From Mogibacterium sp. (lineage in GTDB: Bacteria; Bacillota; Clostridia; Peptostreptococcales; Anaerovoracaceae): 39,655 bases of DNA. Below are positions 21,895 through 29,573 of this stretch, piece after piece. A program made the translations under genes and the position numbers. How positions within the stretch are numbered: position 1 is the stretch's first letter; every line of letters starts with the position of its first letter. The stretch spans positions 1 through 39,655 of the forward strand of contig JAEUGJ010000031.1 of assembly GCA_016775335.1 (NCBI GenBank), read 5' to 3'. The notes below the pieces were generated by a model, which was not told the origin of the DNA, did no database searches, and saw only the letters and a program-made list of their open reading frames with translations.

Positions 21895-23802
21895 ATGCAT
21901 CTAGCTTTGTATCGGTCGGAGCGACCGGAGCGTTTCAATGAAATCATCGGACAGAAGCACATCGTGCGGATTCTGCAGCATCAGCTGGAAACCCACAATG
22001 TGAGTCAGGCCTACCTGTTCACCGGAACCCGGGGAACGGGAAAGACCACCACGGCCCGAATTCTGGCGAAGGCCTTGAACTGCACCGGCGATCCGGCGGA
22101 CGGACAGCTTCCCTGCGGCGAATGCGAAAACTGCAAAGCCATCAAGGAAGGACGCTTTCTGGACGTCATCGAGATGGACGCCGCCTCCAACAACAAAGTG
22201 GAGCAAATGCTGGAACTGATTGAAAAGGTGAACTATCCGCCGCTGGTGGGCCGGTGCAAGGTGTACATCATCGACGAGGTGCACATGCTTACTGCAGAAG
22301 CGCAGAATGCTTTCCTGAAGACTTTGGAAGAACCGCCGGAACATGTGATTTTCATCCTGGCTACCACCAATCCGGAGAAGGTGCGGGAGACCATTCGTTC
22401 CCGTTGCATGCGGTTGGATTTTCGCCGGGTGTCCGAGGACGATTTGATAGAAGGAATGGCCCGAATCTGTCAGCGAAAGCAGGTGAACATCACCCGGGAT
22501 GCCCTGGCACTGGTGGCGCAGAAGGCCGACGGATCCGTGCGGGACGGCCTCAGCATTCTGGAGCAGTGCATCAGCGGCGGCGATGCGCTGGTGGATCTGG
22601 AAACCGTGGAGGATTACCTGGGCAGTGCCGGACTGGACTTCTATCTGGGTCTGACCCAGAACGTAATCGAACACAATATGGCGGAAGCGCTGAAGCGGGT
22701 AGGGGATGCCCTTCGTACCGGCTGCGACGCGAAACAGATATTCAGCGATTGGCTGGAGCATTACCGGAACCTGATGGTGGTGCGGTATGTGGACGACGCC
22801 AAGCGTCTGATCAATGCATCGGAGGAGAACATCGGCCGCATGCGGCTGCAGGCAAGTCAGATGGATGCGGATTCTCTGGAGGTGAGCATTCGCCTTCTTT
22901 CGGAATACATCAACCTGGCGCGATTCTCCACCCAGCCGCGAATTCTTCTGGAAACGGCAGCGCTGCACTTGATGAACGGCAAAGCGGTGCCATCGTCCAA
23001 AGTCGCGGAGATGCTTCAACTGGCAAAAGCAGAACTCAAGAAAGTTCCGCTGGTTCCGGCAGTACAGGCGGCAGCGACAGAGCCTCAAAAGGCAGCAGAG
23101 CCAAAAGAAGCGGCGGAGCCGGCCGCACCGGTATCGGAACCTACGGCACCGGCAGCCCCGGCAGCGCCCGATTCGAGAATCCCGGCGGCAGCCCCGGCAG
23201 CGGAAGAAACCGCTCCGACCGTGCCGGAAACCTCCGACGCGGCGGAAACTTCTTTTTATGAAGCCGGATTCGACCCGGAAGCGGTATGGGATCGGATTGT
23301 GGATATCGTGGCGCAGGATGCGGGTGCCAGCTTCCGGATTATGGTGGGCAGCACCAGCCGAATCGAATCCTATCGGAACGGCGAACTGTCGATTTTGGTA
23401 AAGGCCAATAAGATCGACTTGGCCAATGACTGTAAGGCGAAGATTCAGGCAGCAGCTCGGGAGATTCTGGGCGAGCACGCGGTGGTGACCTTGCGTTCCG
23501 ACGACGGAAAGGGTGCACCGGCAAGGACAGAACCGGCGCGGGAAGAGAAGCCGATGGCAGCGATGAAGCCTGCCAATCCACCGGCGACGCCAATACCGCC
23601 CACACCGGAAGTGCCGGCATACCCGACGGAACCGGAGTTCGGCATCGGCGATGAAGGGGTGGATGAAATCGTTCCGTCCGACTACAATATGATGGGGGGC
23701 GTGGATTACCCAACCCGGATGGAGCAGAAGGACGATATCGTTACCGAAATTGCGGAGGAAGCCGGGAACCTTTTCGGCACGTCCGTAGAAATAATTGACT
23801 AA
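21895..23802 (+). CDS. dnaX: DNA polymerase III subunits gamma/tau
   Basis: 635 residues. This is the clamp-loader ATPase that loads the sliding clamp and links the replicative polymerases. The AAA+ module has Walker A GTRGTGKT at 44-51, a zinc module (C63, C74, C77, C80), Walker B with DEVHML and an SRC arginine-finger motif. A long Ala/Pro/Glu-rich linker (~385-450) leads to the tau-type C-terminal region, and a second Pro-rich stretch follows. I saw no clear frameshift signal for a separate gamma form. It starts after GGGAGG, 23 bases behind the SRP RNA. Confidence 0.96.
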   Translation: MHLALYRSERPERFNEIIGQKHIVRILQHQLETHNVSQAYLFTGTRGTGKTTTARILAKALNCTGDPADGQLPCGECENCKAIKEGRFLDVIEMDAASNNKVEQMLELIEKVNYPPLVGRCKVYIIDEVHMLTAEAQNAFLKTLEEPPEHVIFILATTNPEKVRETIRSRCMRLDFRRVSEDDLIEGMARICQRKQVNITRDALALVAQKADGSVRDGLSILEQCISGGDALVDLETVEDYLGSAGLDFYLGLTQNVIEHNMAEALKRVGDALRTGCDAKQIFSDWLEHYRNLMVVRYVDDAKRLINASEENIGRMRLQASQMDADSLEVSIRLLSEYINLARFSTQPRILLETAALHLMNGKAVPSSKVAEMLQLAKAELKKVPLVPAVQAAATEPQKAAEPKEAAEPAAPVSEPTAPAAPAAPDSRIPAAAPAAEETAPTVPETSDAAETSFYEAGFDPEAVWDRIVDIVAQDAGASFRIMVGSTSRIESYRNGELSILVKANKIDLANDCKAKIQAAAREILGEHAVVTLRSDDGKGAPARTEPAREEKPMAAMKPANPPATPIPPTPEVPAYPTEPEFGIGDEGVDEIVPSDYNMMGGVDYPTRMEQKDDIVTEIAEEAGNLFGTSVEIID

Positions 23803-23832
23803 AATTAAGAATTACAGAGGAGGAAAAGAAAA

Positions 23833-24186
23833 ATGGGCAAAGGTATGAGAGCAGGAAAGAGAAAGACCAAGATGGGCGGCGGCGACATGCAGAAGCAGCT
23901 GAAGCAGATGCAGGCAATGCAGCGGGAGATGGAGCAGAGCCAGGCAGAGCTGGCGGAGAGAGAATTCACCTCCACAGCCGGCGGCGGTGCGGTTGAAGTG
24001 GTAATCAACGGCAACAAGGAAATCACAAAGCTGAATATCGACAAGGATGTAGTGGATCCGGATGATGTGGAAATGCTGCAGGACCTGCTGATTGCCGCAG
24101 TGAACGAAGGCATGAGACAGGTGGATACCGTTGTGGAGCAGGAAATGAGCAAGATTACCGGAGGACTGGGAATCCCGGGACTCTAG
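23833..24186 (+). CDS. YbaB/EbfC family nucleoid-associated protein
   Basis: 117 residues. YbaB/EbfC proteins are small DNA-binding dimers, nearly always encoded between dnaX and recR. After a basic, Gly-rich N-terminus there is a Met/Gln-rich helix (MQKQLKQMQAMQREMEQSQAEL), then the family's GGGAVEVVINGNKEITKLNID core. The ATG is preceded by GAGGAGG. recR begins 10 bases downstream. Confidence 0.95.
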   Translation: MGKGMRAGKRKTKMGGGDMQKQLKQMQAMQREMEQSQAELAEREFTSTAGGGAVEVVINGNKEITKLNIDKDVVDPDDVEMLQDLLIAAVNEGMRQVDTVVEQEMSKITGGLGIPGL

Positions 24187-24196
24187 GAGGCGCAGC

Positions 24197-24799
24197 ATGA
24201 GGCAGTATCCAAAACCGCTGAATCGATTAATCAATGAGTTTTCAAAGCTGCCGGGAATCGGTGGAAAGACAGCACAGAGACTGGCGTTTCATGTGCTGTC
24301 TTTGAGTACGCCGGAAGTGGAGAGCCTGGCGAACGCCATTCGGGATGCGAAGCAAAACCTTCGCTACTGCTCCGTGTGCGGAAACCTGACGGATCAAGAT
24401 CCCTGTTCCATCTGTTCGGATCCCCAGCGGGACCCGAAGGTCATCTGCGTGGTGGAATCCCCGCAGGACGTGCTGGCCATGGAACGGATTCGGGAGTTCA
24501 ACGGGCGGTATCACGTTCTCCACGGCACCATTTCGCCGGTGGAGGGAATCGGCCCCGGGGACATCAACCTGAAATCCCTGATCGTTCGGCTGCAGAAGGA
24601 GCCGGAGGTGGAAGAGGTGATCATTGCCACCAATCCCAACATCGAGGGAGAAGCCACCGCCATGTACATTTCCCGTCTGCTGAAGCCGTCCGGAATTCGG
24701 GTGACGCGAATCGCCCACGGCATTCCGGTGGGGGGCGACCTGGAGTATGCTGACGAAGTCACTTTGCTGAAGGCGATGGAAGGCCGCCGGGAGATTTAA
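24197..24799 (+). CDS. recR: Recombination protein RecR
   Basis: 200 residues, the usual length. RecR works with RecO and RecF to load RecA on gapped DNA. It has an N-terminal helix-hairpin-helix (KLPGIGGKTAQRL, 17-29), a four-cysteine zinc finger (C58, C61, C70, C73) and a Toprim domain (~80-175, with the VVESPQDV acid). The GGDLEYADEVTLLKAMEGRR end is typical. Last gene of the dnaX-ybaB-recR group. Confidence 0.97.
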   Translation: MRQYPKPLNRLINEFSKLPGIGGKTAQRLAFHVLSLSTPEVESLANAIRDAKQNLRYCSVCGNLTDQDPCSICSDPQRDPKVICVVESPQDVLAMERIREFNGRYHVLHGTISPVEGIGPGDINLKSLIVRLQKEPEVEEVIIATNPNIEGEATAMYISRLLKPSGIRVTRIAHGIPVGGDLEYADEVTLLKAMEGRREI

Positions 24800-24855
24800 T
24801 CGAATTCAAAAGCGAACGCATTTACGGAAACCTTTAGGGGGGGAAAGGAGAAATC

Positions 24856-25341
24856 ATGTCGATTGAGAAGGTAAAAGAATATTTGGAGCAGTTTGAGGCA
24901 GCGGACCGGGTGATGGAGTTCGATGCATCCAGCGCCACCGTGGATCTGGCGGCAGAGGCCCTGCACGTGGACGGCGCCCGCATTTGCAAAACCCTGTCTT
25001 TTCGCAACAAGGAAGAGGGGGCGATAGTGGTGCAGATGGCGGGGGATGCCAAGGTGGACAACCACAAATACAAGCACACCTTCGGGGTAAAAGCAAAATT
25101 CCTCACGCCGGAGGAAGTATTGGATTTTACCGGCCATCCCATCGGCGGCGTCTGTGCTTTTGCCATTGACCGGGAAGATGTGAAGGTGTATTGCGACGAA
25201 TCCCTTCGCCGCTTCGACACGGTTTTTCCGGCCTGCGGCACAGCCAACAGCGCCATCGAAGTGACCTGCGATGAACTCTTTGAGTTCTCCCGAGCACTGG
25301 AGTGGGTGGATGTGACCAAGTTGCCGGAGATATCCGAATAA
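24856..25341 (+). CDS. YbaK/ProX-type aminoacyl-tRNA deacylase
   Basis: 161 residues of the YbaK/prolyl-tRNA editing family, which hydrolyse mischarged tRNAs such as Cys-tRNA(Pro) or Ala-tRNA(Pro). The conserved lysine K45 (CKTLSF) and the GDAKVDNHKYK and GHPIGGVCAFA segments are present. It starts after GGGGGGAAAGGAG. A tRNA-Pro gene lies 100 bases downstream, a suggestive but probably incidental neighbour. Which mischarged tRNA it clears cannot be told from sequence. Confidence 0.9.
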   Translation: MSIEKVKEYLEQFEAADRVMEFDASSATVDLAAEALHVDGARICKTLSFRNKEEGAIVVQMAGDAKVDNHKYKHTFGVKAKFLTPEEVLDFTGHPIGGVCAFAIDREDVKVYCDESLRRFDTVFPACGTANSAIEVTCDELFEFSRALEWVDVTKLPEISE

Positions 25342-25392
25342 AGCATGAAAGCGTGAAATTTAATTAAAATTCAGATATATAGAAAAAAAGGC

Positions 25393-25421
25393 TTGCGTCG
25401 ATGGATTCATTGTGGTAATAT
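25393..25421 (+). promoter_or_regulatory. Promoter of the tRNA-Pro gene
   Basis: TTGCGT (25393-25398), 17 bases, TAATAT (25416-25421). The same TTGCGT -35 box occurs at the S10 promoter. The start would lie about 12 bases before the tRNA. Confidence 0.65.
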
Positions 25422-25439
25422 AAACAATGTAATAGACGT

Positions 25440-25516
25440 CGGGATGTGGCCCAGCTTGGTAGGGCGTCTCGTTCGGGACGAGAAGGTCGTGAGTTCGAAT
25501 CTCGCCATCCCGACCA
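25440..25516 (+). tRNA. tRNA-Pro, anticodon CGG
   Basis: A 77-base tRNA with CCA encoded. The acceptor stem is CGGGATG / CATCCCG with A73, as in tRNA-Pro. The anticodon stem TCTCG / CGAGA closes the loop TTCGGGA, giving anticodon CGG for CCG codons, with G37. The D-arm (TGGCCCAGCTTGGTAGGGC) and the T-arm (GTTCGAATC) are normal. It has its own promoter and terminator. Confidence 0.97.
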
Positions 25517-25522
25517 ATAGAA

Positions 25523-25552
25523 ACAGAAGTTCAGCAATTGAACTTCTGTTTT
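25523..25552 (+). terminator. Terminator of tRNA-Pro
   Basis: A perfect 11-bp stem ACAGAAGTTCA (25523-25533) / TGAACTTCTGT (25539-25549) with loop GCAAT is followed by a short T4 run. Confidence 0.8.
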
Positions 25553-25593
25553 GCTATATGCGATTATTTTTTGATGAAAGGGAGGGAATACAG

Positions 25594-26748
25594 ATGGCAG
25601 CAATCGAATCGAAGAAGAAGCTGGGATTCGGAATGATGCGTCTTCCGAAGAGAACGGATGCGGAGAACGGAGAGTTGGACAACATCGATGTGGAACAGGT
25701 AAAGAAAATGGTGGACACCTTTATTGAGAGAGGGTTTACCTATTTCGACACCGCATGGATGTACCACAACAAGAGCAGCGAGCAGGTGGTGAAACTGGCG
25801 CTGACCGACCGGTATTCCCACGACCGCTACACTCTGGCGGATAAATATCACCTGGCCTACGTGAAGAACGGCACGCCGGAAGAGGTGTTCCTGGCACAGC
25901 TGGAGCGCTGCGGCGTGGAGTATTTTGACTACTATCTCCTCCACGATATGGGCCACGACAACTACGGAAAGTTTCAAGAAGTAGGCGCCTTCGAGATGGT
26001 GGCAAAGATGAAGGCAGAGGGGAAAATCCGCCACGTGGGCTTTTCCTGCCACGACAAAGCACCGTTCCTGGATCGGGTGCTGACGGAGCATCCGGAGCTG
26101 GAGTTCGTCCAGATTCAGCTGAACTACCTGGATTGGGACAGCCCGGGAATTCAGGCACGGGAAGCCTATGAGACGATCACAAAGCACAACCGACCGGTCA
26201 TCGTAATGGAGCCGGTAAAAGGAGGTATGCTGGCGAACCGGATTCCGGAGAGCGTGGAGGTGGCATTCAAGGCATACGATCCGGATCTGTCCATCCCATC
26301 CTGGGCCATCCGCTATGCGGCCGGTCATGACAATGTGGCCGTGGTGCTGTCCGGCATGAGCAGCATGGAGCAGCTGCTGGATAACACGGGATACATGGAA
26401 GACTTTAAGCCGCTGGACGAAAAGGAACAGGAACTGATCCGGCAGGCGGTGACGAAGATCAACGAGGGCATTGAGATTCAGTGCACCGGATGTTCCTACT
26501 GCACGGCAGGATGTCCGATGAACATTCCGATTCCGGAATACTTCTCTCTGTACAACGCAGACCAGAACGAGACGCGGACGGACTGGACCACTCAGCGGGA
26601 GTTCTACAGCAGAACGGCGCTGCACAGCGGGAAAGCCAGCGACTGCATCGGCTGTGGCCAGTGTGAGGCAATTTGCCCGCAGCACCTGCCGATTATTGAG
26701 AATCTGAAGAAGGTGGCCGCTTACTTCGAGGGAGACGGGGATAAATAG
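25594..26748 (+). CDS. Aldo/keto reductase with C-terminal ferredoxin-like domain
   Basis: 384 residues. Residues 1 to ~285 are an aldo/keto reductase barrel with the catalytic tetrad D52, Y57, K84 and H117. The C-terminal ~95 residues hold two 4Fe-4S binding motifs: C297-x2-C300-x2-C303-x3-C307-P and C351-x2-C354-x2-C357-x3-C361-P. This fusion is common in anaerobes and suggests that electrons pass between ferredoxin and a carbonyl substrate. The substrate is unknown. The frame stays open back through the tRNA gene, but the ATG at 25594 has GGGAGGG in front and gives the family N-terminus. Confidence 0.92.
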   Translation: MAAIESKKKLGFGMMRLPKRTDAENGELDNIDVEQVKKMVDTFIERGFTYFDTAWMYHNKSSEQVVKLALTDRYSHDRYTLADKYHLAYVKNGTPEEVFLAQLERCGVEYFDYYLLHDMGHDNYGKFQEVGAFEMVAKMKAEGKIRHVGFSCHDKAPFLDRVLTEHPELEFVQIQLNYLDWDSPGIQAREAYETITKHNRPVIVMEPVKGGMLANRIPESVEVAFKAYDPDLSIPSWAIRYAAGHDNVAVVLSGMSSMEQLLDNTGYMEDFKPLDEKEQELIRQAVTKINEGIEIQCTGCSYCTAGCPMNIPIPEYFSLYNADQNETRTDWTTQREFYSRTALHSGKASDCIGCGQCEAICPQHLPIIENLKKVAAYFEGDGDK

Positions 26749-26782
26749 AAAAAGGTGAGAAACCATAATTTCAATTAATACT

Positions 26783-26819
26783 AAAAGAGGGCTGCGACAT
26801 GGCATCGCGGCCCTCTTTT
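26783..26819. terminator. Bidirectional terminator between reductase and pilin genes
   Basis: AGAGGGCTGCGA (26786-26797) pairs with TCGCGGCCCTCT (26805-26816), 12 bp with one G-T, and loop CATGGCA. A T5 run follows on the plus strand and a T-run (AAAA at 26783-26786 on plus) on the minus strand. It can end both the reductase transcript and the converging pilin transcript. Confidence 0.9.
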
Positions 26820-26881
26820 TGAATGTAAACTTTGTTATCGAGGCGAACGCGGTGTGCCGCCTGCGATTGAATATGCGGATG

Positions 26882-28465
26882 CTATTTGCTCTCGTTTGCC
26901 TTCTTCGAGTTCTTTACAAAAGCAACTGCCGCAAATGCCATGATGGCTGCGCCGACAATCAGGAAGATGTACGTTCCCATGCCGCCGGTGGATGGCAGTC
27001 CGGACATTCTGTTGTTTTTGATGAACAGAGTTTCGGAATTGTCTGCTACAGTTACCTGATCCAGGCTGTCACCGTCCTTGTACGTTGCGTTGTAAGTGGA
27101 GGTGTAAGTCTTTCCGGCTGCATCCGTGATGTTCACCGTGTAGCTCTTCAGCGTGCCGTTGTCGTTGTAGAGTGCGGAGATCTTAACCGTATATATATCG
27201 CTGAGCGGTGCATATCCATTCGGTGCGGCGGTCTCCTTCAGGTAATAAGTTCCTTCCCGGAGTCCTTTCATTTCCATGTAACCGTTATCTGTGGTCGTTG
27301 CCTCTGTTACCTTTGTATTATCGGCACAAGACTCGTCGCTGTAGAGCGTGAAGGTTGCTCCGGCCAGAGCGTTCTCAACGGTTTCTTCTTTACCGGCTTC
27401 CGAGGTGTACCCCAGATTCTGTGCTTTACCGTTTTCATCCAACTTGATGATTTCGTGCGTCTTCTTGTTGTTGTTGGTTGCGGTTCCGTTTAAGGTAGCA
27501 TCCAGACCGAAGGTGTAAACCTTGGAATTATCGGACTTTTCATCGGTAGCTGCTTCATTTTTGCTGTATGTAATAGTGGCCTTGTTCTTATTCGGCACGA
27601 AGTTCCAGGTTGCTTTATCGTTAACCTGGGCACCGTACTTAATTACCGCTTTTCTCTCGTTATCTGTTTTAGAAGCTAGGCTGCGGACATATGCACTGTC
27701 GAATGCAACTTCGAATCCATCCGCTTTCTGTGTAACCGTGCACTTTCCGTCCGGAACTGATTCTCCGCCGACGGTTACCTTCACGTCCTTTGCTTCCGGT
27801 GGAGTGAGACCCGGATCCATCTTGTCGGTGACTTTGAATGTAGGATTTTCGTAATGCGCACTGTAGGACGGAATGATCGTCTCGATGGTGAAATTCGCTG
27901 TTCCGTTCGCCTGTACCGAGGTGCCTTTGCTGGTTGTCGGCTTTGCCTCAACACCGGTATTTCCGGTCTTATCGTTGGTCTTCTTTACTTCCGGAGTACT
28001 GCTCTTTGCGTATGCATTGTTTGAAAAATTGGATTTTGCGTCGACACTGTCGGCTACTTTATCATAATCCACGCTGACAATCATCGGATTGTACACGGTT
28101 GCACCGGTACCATAGACCTCAATCAGGTACATTCCGGCCGCTTCTCCGGCTTTGGAGTACACACCGTCCGGACCCTGTGTTAACGGGATTGCTTTGAGCT
28201 CATTTACGTTAATCGCTGTAATCTCATTTGCAGTCGGATTGGTCGGATCTTTGATGTCTACGCCATCAACCGGTTTCCATTCACCTTTTACTTCCTTTAC
28301 AATCTGGTATGCCGTAACAGTGGCACCCTTCTCCACATTGTAAACCTTCATTACATCTTCCGTATCCGGCGTCGCTGCAAAAGATGCGGTGGACATGCCC
28401 ATCGTAAATGCTGCCACAAATGCCAGACACATGGTACATAAACGTTTAAACGTTCTTCTTTTCAT
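26882..28465 (-). CDS. LPxTG-anchored major pilin subunit (SpaA/SpaH type)
   Basis: 527 residues. A basic N-terminus and hydrophobic stretch ending near SFAA form the Sec signal peptide. The middle contains a pilin domain with the TANFTIETIIPSYSAHYENP-like start of the fimbrial isopeptide-forming domain. The C-terminal domain has an E-box YYLKETAAPNGY (407-418, E411), which is the mark of Cna-B/SpaA domains with internal isopeptide bonds. The sorting signal LPSTG (490-494) is followed by a membrane helix and a Lys-rich tail. I cannot assign the pilin-motif lysine with confidence. ATG at 28465-28463 with GGGGAGGA is chosen over an in-frame ATG 10 codons upstream. It lies 79 bases after the sortase gene. 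Confidence 0.92.
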   Translation of the reverse strand: MKRRTFKRLCTMCLAFVAAFTMGMSTASFAATPDTEDVMKVYNVEKGATVTAYQIVKEVKGEWKPVDGVDIKDPTNPTANEITAINVNELKAIPLTQGPDGVYSKAGEAAGMYLIEVYGTGATVYNPMIVSVDYDKVADSVDAKSNFSNNAYAKSSTPEVKKTNDKTGNTGVEAKPTTSKGTSVQANGTANFTIETIIPSYSAHYENPTFKVTDKMDPGLTPPEAKDVKVTVGGESVPDGKCTVTQKADGFEVAFDSAYVRSLASKTDNERKAVIKYGAQVNDKATWNFVPNKNKATITYSKNEAATDEKSDNSKVYTFGLDATLNGTATNNNKKTHEIIKLDENGKAQNLGYTSEAGKEETVENALAGATFTLYSDESCADNTKVTEATTTDNGYMEMKGLREGTYYLKETAAPNGYAPLSDIYTVKISALYNDNGTLKSYTVNITDAAGKTYTSTYNATYKDGDSLDQVTVADNSETLFIKNNRMSGLPSTGGMGTYIFLIVGAAIMAFAAVAFVKNSKKANESK

Positions 28466-28485
28466 AAATATTTTTCCTCCCCAAA

Positions 28486-28511
28486 ATTGATGCAATATAT
28501 TGATGTAATAT
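28486..28511. repeat. 13-bp tandem repeat before the pilin gene
   Basis: ATTGATGCAATAT (28486-28498) is followed directly by ATTGATGTAATAT (28499-28511), one mismatch. On the minus strand it sits between the sortase stop and the pilin ribosome binding site. It could be a regulator site or a slippage product. Function unknown. Confidence 0.5.
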
Positions 28512-28544
28512 AGAAAATGTTTGTTTTTTTACTCCGGTGGAGCG

Positions 28545-29378
28545 TCATTTCACCTCCCTTTGCATTTTCTTGCGTTCTTTTTGTTTTATCCATACAACCA
28601 CTGCCAGCGCAATGATTCCAATGACGAATATAATAATCCAATACATCTCGAAAGAGTCCATCATGGTCCGGGTGGCGTTGTCCTTCGGAACGTACGGTAC
28701 GCGATGCCCCCGCACCAACAGCCGATGGGTATTCACGGCATACGGTGTGCACGTAAATAGGGTCACGTAATCCTTTCCTTTTACAATCTGCAGGTCATCC
28801 AGGTTGTCCGGCTTCACCGTTTTAATTTGGTCCACCTTATAGGCCAGGGTGTGGTTCAGTACAAAAACGTAGAACTCATCCCCTTCTTTTAACCGGTCGA
28901 TATCAGTGAAAAGCTTGGCGCTGGGCAGACCTCGATGAGCCGCAAGCACGGAATGCGTGCTTTTGCCCCCTACCGGAAGACTGGTTCCGGCAATGTGTCC
29001 GCAGCCCTTTTGGAGTACCTCATCGCCGGTTCCGTGGTAGATTGCCAGTCGCTGGTGAATCTCCGGAATTTCGATGTATCCCATCATTCCGTTCCCGGAA
29101 AGATTCAGAAGGGACATGTATTCATCCCGCACGGGAGAATCTTGATTGAATATGTCCACAATTGTGTTTACCGTATGATTTCGGTTGTACGCTCGTGCTT
29201 TCCGAAAGGCTTCCGCTAGCTTTTGCTGCGAAGTCTTGTCCACATCTCCGTTGTACACACCAATCAAATTCTCCGTTCTCATCCGGTTCCGGAAGTTGCT
29301 TATAAACGGATACAGCATTATTAGCAATCCAATAAGGAAAACCAGCAGAATTGCTAGGGTTTTGGCTTTCTTTTTCAT
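28545..29378 (-). CDS. Class C (pilin-polymerising) sortase
   Basis: 277 residues. An N-terminal membrane helix (~7-25) and a C-terminal one (~247-264) flank the catalytic domain, the layout of class C sortases. The catalytic residues are H148 (AAHRG), C210 (TLFTC) and R219 (HRLLVRG). The lid region contains D75-I76-F77 where most class C enzymes have Asp-Pro-aromatic. It should join pilin subunits through isopeptide bonds, its likely substrate being the pilin encoded next on the same strand. The gene is upstream of the pilin, the reverse of the common order. Confidence 0.93.
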   Translation of the reverse strand: MKKKAKTLAILLVFLIGLLIMLYPFISNFRNRMRTENLIGVYNGDVDKTSQQKLAEAFRKARAYNRNHTVNTIVDIFNQDSPVRDEYMSLLNLSGNGMMGYIEIPEIHQRLAIYHGTGDEVLQKGCGHIAGTSLPVGGKSTHSVLAAHRGLPSAKLFTDIDRLKEGDEFYVFVLNHTLAYKVDQIKTVKPDNLDDLQIVKGKDYVTLFTCTPYAVNTHRLLVRGHRVPYVPKDNATRTMMDSFEMYWIIIFVIGIIALAVVVWIKQKERKKMQREVK

Positions 29379-29472
29379 CTGCTTTCCTTGATTTATTCGG
29401 GTTCATAAAATAAATTGTCTTATAAAATAATTAAAATTTTACAAAATCAATTAAGTATAGACACGACAGAAT

Positions 29473-29481
29473 ATTATAGCA
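29473..29481 (-). promoter_or_regulatory. Extended -10 promoter of the sortase-pilin operon
   Basis: On the minus strand TGCTATAAT is an extended -10 box about 95 bases before the sortase ATG. The -35 region is poor. The leader between it and the gene is very AT-rich. Confidence 0.55.
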
Positions 29482-29512
29482 TATTTGATACGAAAAGTAA
29501 ATTTAACTTTAA

Positions 29513-29555
29513 ATATAAAACGAGGGCTACGGCGTCATGCCGCAGCCCTCGTTTT
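29513..29555 (-). terminator. Terminator of htpG (minus strand)
   Basis: AAAACGAGGGCT (29517-29528) and AGCCCTCGTTTT (29544-29555) form a perfect 12-bp stem; inside it CGGC and GCCG pair again. On the minus strand the stem ends in TTTTATATTT, just after the htpG stop codon. Confidence 0.9.
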
Positions 29556-29573
29556 ATTCATGAGCAAGTAATT

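Noticed and set aside
25393..25593. Upstream extension of the aldo/keto reductase frame
   Set aside because: It reads through the tRNA-Pro gene and its terminator. The ATG at 25594 has a good binding site and gives the normal N-terminus.
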